From the NCBI GenBank assembly GCA_030041475.1, contig JASHNU010000034.1, positions 1-45,944 of the forward strand: a stretch of 45,944 bases of DNA. The letters are read 5' to 3'. The notes below the pieces were generated by a model that was given only the letters and a program-made list of their open reading frames with translations, made no database searches and was not told where the DNA came from. This DNA comes from Candidatus Sulfotelmatobacter sp. GTDB taxonomy: Bacteria > Acidobacteriota > Terriglobia > Terriglobales > Acidobacteriaceae. A program made the position numbers and the translations under genes. Positions 17,584 to 26,178 of the stretch are shown in pieces; position 1 is the stretch's first letter; each line of letters starts with the position of its first letter.

Positions 17584-17606
17584 TTGAAATTGAAATTCAT
17601 TTTCAA
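17584..17606 (+). promoter_or_regulatory. Fur-box-like palindrome in front of the iron operon
   Basis: Two 11-base arms, TTGAAATTGAA and TTCATTTTCAA, flank a central A; 10 of 11 positions are complementary. The inner 19 bases match the classical Fur consensus GATAATGATAATCATTATC at 14 positions. It ends 18 bases before the ATG of the FTR1 gene, where a bound repressor would block transcription. A DtxR-type protein could use such an AT-rich palindrome too. Confidence 0.6.
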
Positions 17607-17624
17607 AATCATAGGGCTCTTCTC

Positions 17625-18875
17625 ATGTTACAGGCATTCATCATTACCCTCCGCGAAGGCGTCGAGGCCGCCCTTATCGTCGGCATCACCCTCGCCTATC
17701 TAACCAAGATCGGACGCGCCGAACTCCGCAAGACTGTCTACGCCGCTCTGGGGGCCGCGTTTCTGGGCAGCATCGGCGTGGCCATCGTGATCTCCCGCAC
17801 TCATCTCAACGAAGACGTTTTCGAAGGCTGGGTCATGCTGGTGGCCGCGTTCTTCGTGGTCACTATGGTCGTCTTCATGATGAATACCGGCCGCAAGATG
17901 AAAGGCGAGATCGAAGGCAAAGTCGGCCTGCTCGCTGGCAACGACGCCTGGTTCGGCCTGTTCATTTTCATCTTTCTGATGGTGCTCCGCGAGGGCGCCG
18001 AGACGGTTCTGATTCTCTCTGCGGTTACGCTCAACTCCTCGGAACTGATGAGCTTCCTAGGCACTCTGCTGGGGGTTCTCGCCGCTATCGCCTTTGGCGT
18101 GATGTTCGTCAAAGGCAGCGTGCGCATCAACCTGCAGAAATTTTTCCGGGTCACCACAGCAATCATGTTCCTGGTGGCCGGGCAACTACTGATCTCAGGC
18201 CTGCACGAACTTTCCGAGAGCGGAGTGATCGCTTCGTCGAAGCGCGAAATGGCGATCATCGGCCCGATCGTCTCGAATGACTGGTTTTTCTTCGTGACGA
18301 TTTTTGCCCTGGCCGCGCTCATGATCCTGTTTGACGCCAAGCGGCGCCAGCCCGTACCTGATTCGCCCTCGCCCGCCGCACGCCGCAAGGCCGCTTGGAC
18401 GGCGCGCCGCGAGCGCCTCTGGATGGCCTCGGTCTGCACCTTCTCCTTCGTGTTTATCGTGATGGTCACGGCCGAGTTCATTTATTCTAAGAGCGTGAGC
18501 GCGCTCTCGCCCGCAACCCAGGTCGTCTTCACCAACGGCGCGGTAACCATTCCACTCGTCCAGGTCTCTGACGGAGACCTGCACCGCTTCCAGGCGAAGG
18601 AGAACGGCACAGAGGTGCGATTCTGGCTCTATCAAAAGCCGGATGGCAAGATTGCCACCGTGTTCGATGCCTGCGAAATCTGCGGTGCGGTCGGCTTCTA
18701 CAAGAGCGGCAACGGCGTGGTGTGCAAGAACTGCGCGGCGCCGATCAATCCGCAGTCCGTGGGCATGGCCGGAGGCTGCAATCCCATTCCGCTGAAAGCC
18801 ACTCAAACCACCGACGCGATCATCATCCAGGAGGCCGACATCGCGGCCGGCAGCCGCCTGTTCGGGGCACAGTAG
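17625..18875 (+). CDS. FTR1 iron permease fused to a DUF2318 (Fe-S type) domain
   Basis: A 416-residue inner membrane protein with two joined parts. Residues 1-240 are an FTR1/EfeU-type high-affinity iron permease with about seven helices and both signature REGxE motifs (REGVE 10-14, REGAE 122-126) that carry iron across. After a Pro/Arg-rich linker (241-262) and one more helix (267-287), residues 300-416 face outward and match DUF2318. The match rests on H320 (GDLHRF), CEIC (350-353), CKNC (367-370) and the GGCNP loop with C385. In the Campylobacter p19/ftr1 and E. coli fet loci these two parts are separate proteins. The cysteines and histidine could bind metal or pass electrons to iron before import. 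First gene of a four-gene operon; AGGG lies 8 bases before the ATG. Confidence 0.92.
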   Translation: MLQAFIITLREGVEAALIVGITLAYLTKIGRAELRKTVYAALGAAFLGSIGVAIVISRTHLNEDVFEGWVMLVAAFFVVTMVVFMMNTGRKMKGEIEGKVGLLAGNDAWFGLFIFIFLMVLREGAETVLILSAVTLNSSELMSFLGTLLGVLAAIAFGVMFVKGSVRINLQKFFRVTTAIMFLVAGQLLISGLHELSESGVIASSKREMAIIGPIVSNDWFFFVTIFALAALMILFDAKRRQPVPDSPSPAARRKAAWTARRERLWMASVCTFSFVFIVMVTAEFIYSKSVSALSPATQVVFTNGAVTIPLVQVSDGDLHRFQAKENGTEVRFWLYQKPDGKIATVFDACEICGAVGFYKSGNGVVCKNCAAPINPQSVGMAGGCNPIPLKATQTTDAIIIQEADIAAGSRLFGAQ

Positions 18876-18877
18876 CC

Positions 18878-20143
18878 GTGTTCGTCCGGCTCGTTTACGA
18901 ATCGTTCCGGCGGCAGAAACGCCGAAAGGTGCTGGCCGGGGCAGCGATCACGCTGGGCGTCACCGTCGCCACGGCGATGATTGCCGTCGCCACCGACATC
19001 GGCGATAAAATCAACCGCGAACTCCGTACCATCGGCGCCAACCTGATCGTTACCCCTCAGGAAGATTCGCTCGACGTAGAGATCGGCGGCGTCAATCTGA
19101 AGCCCCCGACCGATGGCGCTTTCCTCAACGAAGCAGACCTGCCCAAGATTAAAGACATTTTCTGGCGCAACAACATTACGGCCTTCGCGCCCATGCTTCC
19201 AGTCAACGTTGCGATCCAAAACGATGGCAAGCAGCAGGACGTGACTGTGCTGGGCACGTACTTTGCAAAAGACATCCAGCTCGGCAAGGAAGATTTCGTG
19301 ACCGGAGTCCGTACGACGCATCCGTGGTGGAAAGTCGAAGGCGAATGGCCGAGCGACAACTTGCGTGATGTCTTGGTCGGCGAAAGGCTCGCGGCACGCC
19401 TGGGCGTGAAAGTCGGCGGCACTATCGATCTTTCCGGGCGCGATCTGCATGTCAGTGGAATTCTTTCCACCGGCGGTACTGAAGACGATCAGATCGTCGC
19501 ACCGATGGCACTGGCGCAGGAAATTCTTGGCCGGCCGGGCGTGGTGCGGCGCATTTACGTCAGCGCCTTGACCAAGCCCGAAGACGCCTTTGGCCGGCGC
19601 GATCCGAAAAGCATGTCAGGCGCAGTGTATGAGCGCTGGTACTGCACACCGTATCCGGCAGCGATTGCGCTGCAGTTGACCGAAGCCATTCCGCATTCGC
19701 ACGCCGAGCAGATTCGCCAGGTCGCGCAAAATGAAGGTGCGATGCTGACGCGTATCGAGGGCCTGATTTTTCTGATCACGCTGGCTGCACTGTTTGCCTC
19801 GGCGCTGGCCGTTTCGGCGGCGATGGCCACAACGATTTTCGAGCGGCGCGCGGAAGTCGGATTAATGAAAGCCCTTGGCGCTGGCAAGCTCGCGGTAGCT
19901 GCGGTTTTCTTTGCTGAAGCTTTTTTGCTGGCTCTTTTCGGCGGACTCATCGGCTTTGCCGCCGGCGCGCTTTTGGCGGATCAAATCGGCCACTCCATTT
20001 TCAATTCGCAGATATCGATCCAGCCGGTGCTGTTGCCGGTGATTCTCGCGATTGCCGTGATTGTGACGTTTGCCGGGAGTGCGGCGGCGATCCGGCGCGC
20101 GATAGGGCTTGATCCCGTTTTTGCTTTGCGAGGTGAACTGTGA
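18878..20143 (+). CDS. FtsX/MacB-type ABC permease, first of the iron operon
   Basis: A 421-residue permease with the MacB-like plan. One N-terminal helix (about 18-40) leads to a large periplasmic domain (about 42-280), then three C-terminal helices (about 290-320, 335-365, 378-400). The FERRAEVGLMKALGAGK motif between the last helices is the cytoplasmic coupling element that contacts the ATPase. The start is GTG 18878, two bases after the ftr1 stop; longer frames upstream lie in ftr1. It matches the paired permeases of the p19/ftr1 (Campylobacter) and fet (E. coli) iron loci. By analogy with MacB it may act as a mechanotransmitter on periplasmic partners rather than as a channel, which is inference. 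Confidence 0.9.
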   Translation: MFVRLVYESFRRQKRRKVLAGAAITLGVTVATAMIAVATDIGDKINRELRTIGANLIVTPQEDSLDVEIGGVNLKPPTDGAFLNEADLPKIKDIFWRNNITAFAPMLPVNVAIQNDGKQQDVTVLGTYFAKDIQLGKEDFVTGVRTTHPWWKVEGEWPSDNLRDVLVGERLAARLGVKVGGTIDLSGRDLHVSGILSTGGTEDDQIVAPMALAQEILGRPGVVRRIYVSALTKPEDAFGRRDPKSMSGAVYERWYCTPYPAAIALQLTEAIPHSHAEQIRQVAQNEGAMLTRIEGLIFLITLAALFASALAVSAAMATTIFERRAEVGLMKALGAGKLAVAAVFFAEAFLLALFGGLIGFAAGALLADQIGHSIFNSQISIQPVLLPVILAIAVIVTFAGSAAAIRRAIGLDPVFALRGEL

Positions 20144-21297
20144 GCGCGCCCGTCTCCAATGCCGCGCGGGATGTAGCTGCCGGCCGGGCCGACGCGCCGC
20201 ACACTTCCATGCTCGTGCGCATGTTGCTGCGCGCGGCGGTGCTGCGCCGCGGACGGGCAGTTTCCGCATTGTTTGCCATGGTAGTGGCGGCCGCGGTTGC
20301 GACCGCGATGCTGAATCTTTACGTCGACGTCCAGGCCAAGCTGCGCCGCGAATTCCGCAACTACGGCGCGAACATCATTCTGGTCGGCAAAGACGGCGCT
20401 TCCCTTCCCGCCAGTGCGCTGGTGCAGGTCGATTCCGTCCTGGCGGGACGCGGGATCGCAGCGCCTTTTGGCATGATCGTGGCGCGCACCGGCGACGGCC
20501 AGCCGATCGTGGTCGCGGGCGCGGATTTCAATCGCGTGCGGCAACTGAATCGCTGGTGGAAGGTGAGCAGTTGGCCCGCTGGGCCGCAGCAAGCCCTGAT
20601 TGGCGTGCGTGCCGCACCCATCGTCACGCCAAAGGACCAAGCGTTCGATTTGACCTTCCAGGGACGCGTGTTGCACGTCACTCCGGCCGGTACGGTGCAG
20701 ACCGGAGCGGCAGAAGACAGCCGCATTTTTATTTCGACGTCTGATTTCGAGGCGTGGACCGGCCTCCAGGCATCGACGATTGAAGTGGCTGCCAGCGGCT
20801 CGCCTGAAGAAATTGCCGTGATCATGAATCAACTCACTCGGACTTTTCCGGCGGTTGATGTGCGACCAGTGCGCCAGATCATGGAAGGCGAAGCGCGCGT
20901 GCTGGGCAAGACGCGAGCTACTTTACTGGCCGCAACAGCGCTCATCATTTTAACTTCCGCACTTTGCGTGCTTTCCACGCTGATGGGGTGGGTTTTCGAC
21001 CGGCGACGCGACTTCGCCATCATGAAAGCGCTGGGCGCTTCGGGAAGGCTGCTCAATGGATTCTTCGCCGCCGAGGCGGCGGCTTTGGGCGCAATCGGTG
21101 CCCTGGTCGGATTCGCGGTTGGTATCGGCATCGCTGCGTGGATCGGACGCATCAACTTCCACGCTCCCGTGGTGCCGCGATGGAGCGTGCTGCCGGTGGT
21201 CTTAGCTGGTAGCATGATAGTCACGCTTTTGTCCGCAGTCCTTCCCATTTCGTTGCTGCGGCGCGTGCAGCCGGCCGTGATTCTCAGGGGAGAGTGA
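20140..21297 (+). CDS. FtsX/MacB-type ABC permease, second of the iron operon
   Basis: A 385-residue permease similar in plan to the preceding one but clearly diverged. The first 20 residues are soluble, a helix follows at about 40-60, a periplasmic domain spans about 62-260, and three helices sit near 267-290, 310-335 and 345-370. FDRRRDFAIMKALGASGRLL is its coupling motif. It starts with GTG 20140, whose GTGA overlaps the previous stop by 4 bases, so translation is coupled. The two permeases probably form a heterodimer served by the ATPase encoded one base downstream. No catalytic residues are expected. Confidence 0.9.
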   Translation: MSAPVSNAARDVAAGRADAPHTSMLVRMLLRAAVLRRGRAVSALFAMVVAAAVATAMLNLYVDVQAKLRREFRNYGANIILVGKDGASLPASALVQVDSVLAGRGIAAPFGMIVARTGDGQPIVVAGADFNRVRQLNRWWKVSSWPAGPQQALIGVRAAPIVTPKDQAFDLTFQGRVLHVTPAGTVQTGAAEDSRIFISTSDFEAWTGLQASTIEVAASGSPEEIAVIMNQLTRTFPAVDVRPVRQIMEGEARVLGKTRATLLAATALIILTSALCVLSTLMGWVFDRRRDFAIMKALGASGRLLNGFFAAEAAALGAIGALVGFAVGIGIAAWIGRINFHAPVVPRWSVLPVVLAGSMIVTLLSAVLPISLLRRVQPAVILRGE

Positions 21298-21298
21298 A

Positions 21299-22546
21299 AT
21301 GATTCAGATCAACGACGTCACCAAGCTCTACCCCGCCAAGGAAGCGGGAAACGGATCGGGGAAAGATAACGGCGCGATTCATGCGCTCGATCACATTTCT
21401 TTGCATGTGACGCCCGGCGAATGGTTGTCAATCATGGGGCCGTCGGGGTCGGGCAAATCGACGCTGGTCAATCTGATCGGCTGCCTCGATCGGCCGACTT
21501 CCGGCGAGATTTGGCTCGACGGGCAAAATGTAGCCGGAATTTCTTCCTCCGAATTGAACCGTGTGCGCGCCGAAAAAATCGGATTCGTCTTCCAGCAATT
21601 CCACCTCATTCCCTTCCTCACTGCAGTCGAGAACATCATGCTGGCCCAGTATTTTCACAGCATGACCGACGAGAAGGAAGCGATCGATGCCCTAGCGCGC
21701 GTCGGCTTGGGTGACCGCGCGCATCATCTGCCCTCGCAGCTTTCCGGGGGCGAGCAGCAGCGTGTATGCATTGCTCGCGCTCTGATCAACGATCCGCGCA
21801 TCATCCTAGCCGACGAACCCACGGGCAATCTCGACGCGCAGAATGAAGAAATCGTGCTGCGGCTGCTGCGCGAATTTCACCAGCAGGGCCGCACCATCGT
21901 GATGGTTACGCACGACCCGGTGGTGGCGCGGCTGGCCGACCGGCGCATCGAACTGCACCACGGCAAAATCGCGGCGCAGGAAGTGTTCTCGATGGCCGAC
22001 GAGGAGCAACTCGACGAGGTGCTGGAAGAACTCTGGGTGCTCGCCGAGCATGGCGAGATCGCCGAGGTCGAGCGCATGGAAGTACATGGCGCACTGCCCG
22101 TAAGCCTGGCGATCGAAAAGATGATCGAACTGGAACTGGTGAGATCAGCGCCGCATCCGCCGGAAGCGCATGATCACAAGCCATTCGTGAATCCCTGCCA
22201 CGACGCGCTGAAGCCTGTGTCGTCGTCAGTGGGCGATGGCACGATGATCGTGGAATTGACGCCGCGCGGCCGGGAACGCGCCGGCAGCATCATCCGTCGG
22301 CACCGCCTGGCCGAGCGTTTGTTCACCGACAGCCTGGCGATGGACAGCGAGACCGAAATCGAGCAACAGGCCTGCAAGTTCGAGCACATCCTCTCGCCGG
22401 AAGCCACCGACAAGATCTGTAGCTTTCTCGGCCATCCGCGCACGTGCCCGCACGGCGCGCCCATTCCGCCGGGGCCGTGCTGCGGACGCACGGCAGAAGT
22501 CTCAGGCGTTGCCTCCGACGTGGCAAGAACTCATCCTAAGGCATAG
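21299..22546 (+). CDS. ABC ATPase fused to a DtxR-like iron-dependent repressor module
   Basis: A 415-residue protein with two full modules. Residues 1-228 are a LolD/MacB-type ATPase: Walker [10 protein letters not shown] (47-55), Q-loop FVFQQF (97-101), signature LSGGEQQR (148-155), Walker [13 protein letters not shown] (168-179) and switch H205. Residues 233-390 match DtxR/MntR regulators. There is a winged-helix-like segment (about 237-283), then [20 protein letters not shown] with H335 and E339 (DtxR H79 and E83). [11 protein letters not shown] follows, with C359, E362 and H363 (DtxR C102, E105, H106), and then [14 protein letters not shown]. DtxR H98 is E355 here, and the M10 position is acidic as in MntR. 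So the metal-binding core is preserved. A short tail ends with GPCCGR. ATG is one base after the permease stop, with AGGGGAG before it. It may sense iron to gate transport or bind DNA. Confidence 0.92.
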   Translation: MIQINDVTKLYPAKEAGNGSGKDNGAIHALDHISLHVTPGEWLSIMGPSGSGKSTLVNLIGCLDRPTSGEIWLDGQNVAGISSSELNRVRAEKIGFVFQQFHLIPFLTAVENIMLAQYFHSMTDEKEAIDALARVGLGDRAHHLPSQLSGGEQQRVCIARALINDPRIILADEPTGNLDAQNEEIVLRLLREFHQQGRTIVMVTHDPVVARLADRRIELHHGKIAAQEVFSMADEEQLDEVLEELWVLAEHGEIAEVERMEVHGALPVSLAIEKMIELELVRSAPHPPEAHDHKPFVNPCHDALKPVSSSVGDGTMIVELTPRGRERAGSIIRRHRLAERLFTDSLAMDSETEIEQQACKFEHILSPEATDKICSFLGHPRTCPHGAPIPPGPCCGRTAEVSGVASDVARTHPKA

Positions 22547-22636
22547 ACCGGGCCGCAGAAAGATCCCAGCAGTCCGAACATTCCTGATCACTGCTCGATT
22601 CATTGCCCACTGCTATCATGAAGCGCGATCGCCCCA

Positions 22637-23470
22637 ATGAGTCCTCGTCGTGCCATTATCGGCGTATTCGATTCCGGGTTCGGCGGGTTAACCGTCCTTA
22701 AAGCTTTACTTGAAGTTATCCCCGACGCCGACTACGCCTACTTCGGCGACACAGCGCGCCTGCCCTACGGTTCAAAATCCGTCGAGACGGTGGCTCGATA
22801 TGCCGTCGAGGCGGCACACTATCTCGAATCCCACGGAGCCCAGTTGCTGGTAATCGCCTGCAACACGGCGACGGCGCTGGCTCTCGACCGGATCACAAAC
22901 GCCGCACATGTGCCCGTCGTAGGTGTCGTCGAGCCCGGCGCAGAAGCGGCCGCCGCGGCCACCAAAAACGGGAAAATTGTCGTCATCGGGACTGAGGCTA
23001 CCGTCAGCAGCCACGCCTACCGAAAGGCGCTTGAAGCCCGCGCCCTCGAGGCGCGGGAAAAGGCGTGCCCGCTACTGGTTCCCCTAGTCGAAGAAGGGTG
23101 GGTGGATCATGCCGTGACCGAGCAGGTTGCGCGCATCTATCTCGGCGAGGCCTTTGCCGACGGCTTCGCTGACGCTGACGTTCTCGTACTGGGCTGCACG
23201 CACTATCCACTACTGAAGCCGCTGCTGCATCGTGTCGCCCCAGCGCATGTGCGGATCGTGGATTCGGCCGAATCTACGGCGCGGGCTGTCGCCAGCCATC
23301 TTCGGCAACTTTTGCCGCCCAGGCCAGCCGCTCTTTACAACGACGAGCGTCGCGCGGTCGCCCGACTGAAATTCTTCGCCACCGATTCGGTGGAGAAATT
23401 CCGGCGCCTCGGCCAGCGCTTTCTCGGACACGAGCTCGCCGACGTTCTTCACGTGGATCTGAAGGAATAG
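22637..23470 (+). CDS. murI: Glutamate racemase
   Basis: MurI (277 residues) converts L- to D-glutamate for peptidoglycan in the cytoplasm. The two catalytic cysteines are present: C75 in IACNTAT and C187 in LGCTHYPLL. The N-terminal IGVFDSGFGGLTVLKAL and YFGDTARLPYGSKS stretches are diagnostic, as is VGVVEPGAEAA. Length is normal. It is monocistronic as far as can be seen, 90 bases after the iron operon and 94 before the GNAT gene. No ribosome site of note precedes ATG 22637. Confidence 0.96.
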   Translation: MSPRRAIIGVFDSGFGGLTVLKALLEVIPDADYAYFGDTARLPYGSKSVETVARYAVEAAHYLESHGAQLLVIACNTATALALDRITNAAHVPVVGVVEPGAEAAAAATKNGKIVVIGTEATVSSHAYRKALEARALEAREKACPLLVPLVEEGWVDHAVTEQVARIYLGEAFADGFADADVLVLGCTHYPLLKPLLHRVAPAHVRIVDSAESTARAVASHLRQLLPPRPAALYNDERRAVARLKFFATDSVEKFRRLGQRFLGHELADVLHVDLKE

Positions 23471-23564
23471 TTTTCCCCACAAGATTCGGATAGCGCCCGG
23501 CGCATATTCACAATTACTGTGTCTTCAGCGCGCCGTCCGAAATCAAATCCTCCACCGGCTGCCC

Positions 23565-24275
23565 ATGCATCCCCTCGATAACGTCATCTGGCAGGCGCTC
23601 ACGACACGGCAGGCACACTTTGCCGAAGGGGGGTCTCGCGCCCGCAAATTTATCCGCGAGGTCAGCCCTCTGGCGGCATTTGAAGAAGACGGACCGGATG
23701 GTTACGCGGAGTTGGCGGAATTGCTTCTGCCCAGCGGCACGTTAGGCCTGTTCCTGGACCATCCTTACGAGCCTCGGCCTGCATGGAGCTACGTCGTGGG
23801 CGCGCCGTTGTTGCAAATGGTTTGCGAAAACGATGTCGGTCCGGTTCCACTCGCGGCCTCCGCGACAATGATCGAGGAACTCGGTGACGCGGACTCTCCT
23901 GAAATGATTGAATTGACCGCCTTGACCAAGCCCGGACCATTCGGGGCGCGCACGCACGAACTCGGCATGTACGTTGGCATTCGGCGTGAAGGAAAGCTGG
24001 TTGCCATGGCCGGCGAACGGCTCAAAGTGCCCGGCTACGCGGAGGTCAGCGCAGTGTGCACGCATCCCGAGCACACGCGCAAAGGTTACGCGGCCATGCT
24101 GATGACGGGGGTCATGCGGCTCATCTGCAATCGCGGAGAGATCCCTTTCCTCCACGTTCGGCAAGATAATTTTCGCGCCATCGAGCTGTATCGTCGGCTG
24201 GGATTTCGCGACCGGAAGCTCGGCTACTTTGCAGTGTTAAGGAAGTCTCCGGAAACGGCTGGGCACTCTCAGTAG
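23565..24275 (+). CDS. GNAT family N-acetyltransferase (FR47-like)
   Basis: A 236-residue acetyltransferase. The C-terminal half has the acetyl-CoA motif VSAVCTHPEHTRKGYAAMLM (161-180), where the R/G-x-G-x-A loop binds the pyrophosphate. NFRAIELYRRLGFRDRK is motif B of the fold. The N-terminal half (1-110) is weakly conserved and resembles the FR47-like subgroup. The acceptor substrate cannot be told. The ATG at 23565 lies in a gap without a strong ribosome site. Its last 7 bases overlap the end of the tonB gene on the opposite strand. Confidence 0.82.
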   Translation: MHPLDNVIWQALTTRQAHFAEGGSRARKFIREVSPLAAFEEDGPDGYAELAELLLPSGTLGLFLDHPYEPRPAWSYVVGAPLLQMVCENDVGPVPLAASATMIEELGDADSPEMIELTALTKPGPFGARTHELGMYVGIRREGKLVAMAGERLKVPGYAEVSAVCTHPEHTRKGYAAMLMTGVMRLICNRGEIPFLHVRQDNFRAIELYRRLGFRDRKLGYFAVLRKSPETAGHSQ

Positions 24276-25264
24276 AGGTGGAAGTCAACTTCGAGCGCAA
24301 TCTCGACGGCCACGGGATGGCCGTCTTTCATCCCCGGCTCGAAGCGATACTTCTTTGCTGCTTCAATCGCCTTCTCGTCCAGGCCCATACCCAGGCTGCT
24401 GGTTACACGGATGTTGGTGGGGCGGCCGTTGGCGTCCACAATCAGCGCCAACACACAGGTCCCCTGATACTTGGCCTTGCGCGCTTCCTCGGAGAACTCG
24501 ATGTCAGGCTGGTAGATCACTCGCGGCGGGGAAACACCGCCCCCGACGTGGAAGACTCCTCCTCCGACGCCGCCGCCCTCACCGGGACCAAACCCGGGCC
24601 CCTTGCCTGAGCCGACGCCGCCGCCGCTGCCAGTACCAATTCCGCCGCCCGAGCCGGTTCCATTGGAGGGCACAACCGCTCCGGCCATGGGATCGCCCAG
24701 GTTCGGCATGTTATTCGATGCCAGGTGAACCTGCGGCGGAATCACGATCGTGGGCTCCACAGGCAGCTTGGGATTCAGATTGCGAATCACCGCTGCCGGA
24801 GGAGCGATCTGAGTCATGGCCAACTTCGGTAGCCGTCCCTTGCTGGCCGCCAATACATCGCGGTCGCCGCCGCCGCCACCGCCGCCGACTTGGGTCTTGG
24901 ACGGCTTAAGAGCAGGTATATCATCGGTATAGATGGGCGTGACGGTCACTTTCGCGACGGGTGTCGCAGTCACAGCGCGCCTTGCCAACATGTACCCGAC
25001 GACGACGATTGCGGCGATCAAAATATGCACGCCAGTAGAACCCAGCGCGCCCTTCCCTTTGTAGTTGTAAAACCCCCAGATGTCCTTAACAGGTTCCGGC
25101 TTCGATTCCAGCTTAAGAGGCGGGAGCTTCTTGGGAAAGAAAAAGTCGTCGAGTTCGTTAAAAAGGGACTTCCACAGGGGCTCTTCAAAGGTCTGCGAGC
25201 CGAGGCAGAGATGCAGTTCTGGCTCCTGGGCAGCGATGTTCGGATTAACCTGAGCGGATCCCAT
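24269..25264 (-). CDS. Energy transducer TonB
   Basis: A 331-residue TonB protein that couples the proton gradient to outer-membrane receptors. A long cytoplasmic head (1-75) precedes one membrane helix (about 76-94, VHILIAAIVVVGYMLA). A Pro-rich part and two glycine-rich stretches follow (VGGGGGGGDRD and a 60-residue Gly/Ser/Pro block at about 205-240), which span the periplasm. The C-terminal TonB domain starts near 245 (PRVIYQPDIEFSEEARKAKY, then QGTCVLALIVDANGRP) and ends in the usual VEIALEVDFHLY. Acidobacterial TonBs share this long head. ATG 25264 is used; TTG 25288 is an alternative. It is not in an operon with ExbBD here. Its 3' end overlaps the GNAT gene by 7 bases. Confidence 0.88.
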   Translation of the reverse strand: MGSAQVNPNIAAQEPELHLCLGSQTFEEPLWKSLFNELDDFFFPKKLPPLKLESKPEPVKDIWGFYNYKGKGALGSTGVHILIAAIVVVGYMLARRAVTATPVAKVTVTPIYTDDIPALKPSKTQVGGGGGGGDRDVLAASKGRLPKLAMTQIAPPAAVIRNLNPKLPVEPTIVIPPQVHLASNNMPNLGDPMAGAVVPSNGTGSGGGIGTGSGGGVGSGKGPGFGPGEGGGVGGGVFHVGGGVSPPRVIYQPDIEFSEEARKAKYQGTCVLALIVDANGRPTNIRVTSSLGMGLDEKAIEAAKKYRFEPGMKDGHPVAVEIALEVDFHLY

Positions 25265-25288
25265 ATTTCCGGTCTGGAGTGCCCTCAA

Positions 25289-25621
25289 TGCCTGCTGGGA
25301 GTCCGCCTAACTTGCGTGGAATCCCTTCTTTACAGATGAGCGCCAGCCCCCACAAGTTGCTTGGGGCTGTCTCGGTCTGTGCTAAATTGCAGGTCCTGTA
25401 AGGCCCTCTTGGCAGACCGGGTGGCTCAACCACTGCTTGTTAAAATTGTAACTCGGACCCGCCGTTTCCGACAGTGCATTTCCATGTGCTGGTAAGTAGT
25501 CGGAAAGACATGTCCTACTCGTTCCCCGCGATACCTAGGCTACCCTTCAACGGCACACCTGTGAATTCGATTGAATTCGTTTTGCCGCCGTTCTTCTGGT
25601 GTTCTTCACTTTTCAGTTGTG
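25289..25621. other. 333-base gap upstream of tonB, no gene seen
   Basis: The region should hold the tonB promoter (minus strand). A strong hairpin at 25344-25369 (CAGCCC with GGGCTG, and inner CAAG with CTTG) lies about 80 bases before the tonB start. A short direct repeat of GAATTCG occurs at 25562-25578. No open frame with a recognisable product or RNA gene was found. Confidence 0.5.
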
Positions 25622-26083
25622 TCACTCGTCCTGAACGATGGTCCCCTGATGGTAAACAATCTTCCATCCCTCGGCGGTGTGCTGCCAGATAGTGGACCGC
25701 CGGGTCCGCCGCTTGCGGTCTTGCATGAGGGTGTAGGTCAGAAGGTAAACATCCGGTGCGAGTCTCCGGCAATGAAACCCACTGGTCTCCCACACGTCGG
25801 CGTGGGCTTTGGGATAAGGTTGCGCGTCGTCAGGCTGCGCATAACGTTTCTCGAGCGCGTCGAGCACATCGGATCGTGAATAACGCCGGCCCGAAGCCCC
25901 AACCTCCCAGAAGTCGTCCACGCTCATCTTCTCGAAGTCGGCGCGCGTGGTGCCGAGTTCCGGGCGATGAAAAATCGGCTCGCGGCGCGAGAGGTCCGCA
26001 AGAATCCCGGAGAGTTCTGCGGGCGTTACCAAGGTGGGTTCCATAGCGCGAAATGAGTCGGGAAGCATACCGCGAGCATACAA
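25622..26083 (-). CDS. DUF4440 / NTF2-like (SnoaL-type) small protein
   Basis: A 153-residue soluble protein. LSRREPIFHRPELGTTRADF at about 31-50, then DDFWEVGASGRRYSRSDVLD, and a C-terminal beta-sheet (DVYLLTYTLMQDRKRRTRRS, then TIWQHTAEGWKIVYHQGT) fit the cone-shaped NTF2-like fold of DUF4440 proteins. These are small binding proteins or enzymes of varied role, so no reaction is assigned. Starts at 26083, 26068 or 26044 are possible and none has a clear ribosome site; the conserved part begins after 26044. It faces ileS across a 95-base divergent promoter region. Confidence 0.75.
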   Translation of the reverse strand: MYARGMLPDSFRAMEPTLVTPAELSGILADLSRREPIFHRPELGTTRADFEKMSVDDFWEVGASGRRYSRSDVLDALEKRYAQPDDAQPYPKAHADVWETSGFHCRRLAPDVYLLTYTLMQDRKRRTRRSTIWQHTAEGWKIVYHQGTIVQDE

Positions 26084-26126
26084 GCCGGTGCAGACCTGTG
26101 CATAGACGTTCCCTACCCTCGCTCCC

Positions 26127-26132
26127 TATAAT
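26127..26132 (+). promoter_or_regulatory. -10 element upstream of ileS
   Basis: Perfect TATAAT, 46 bases before the GTG start of ileS. TAGACG at 26103-26108 is a weak -35 match with an 18-base spacer. Confidence 0.45.
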
Positions 26133-26178
26133 GAAAGATTCCATCACTTCATTTGGACAATCTGGGAGACGCGACTGA

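Noticed and set aside
25344-25369. Possible tRNA or terminator in the tonB leader
   Set aside because: Only a single hairpin is present, with no cloverleaf, no T-loop sequence and no T-run.
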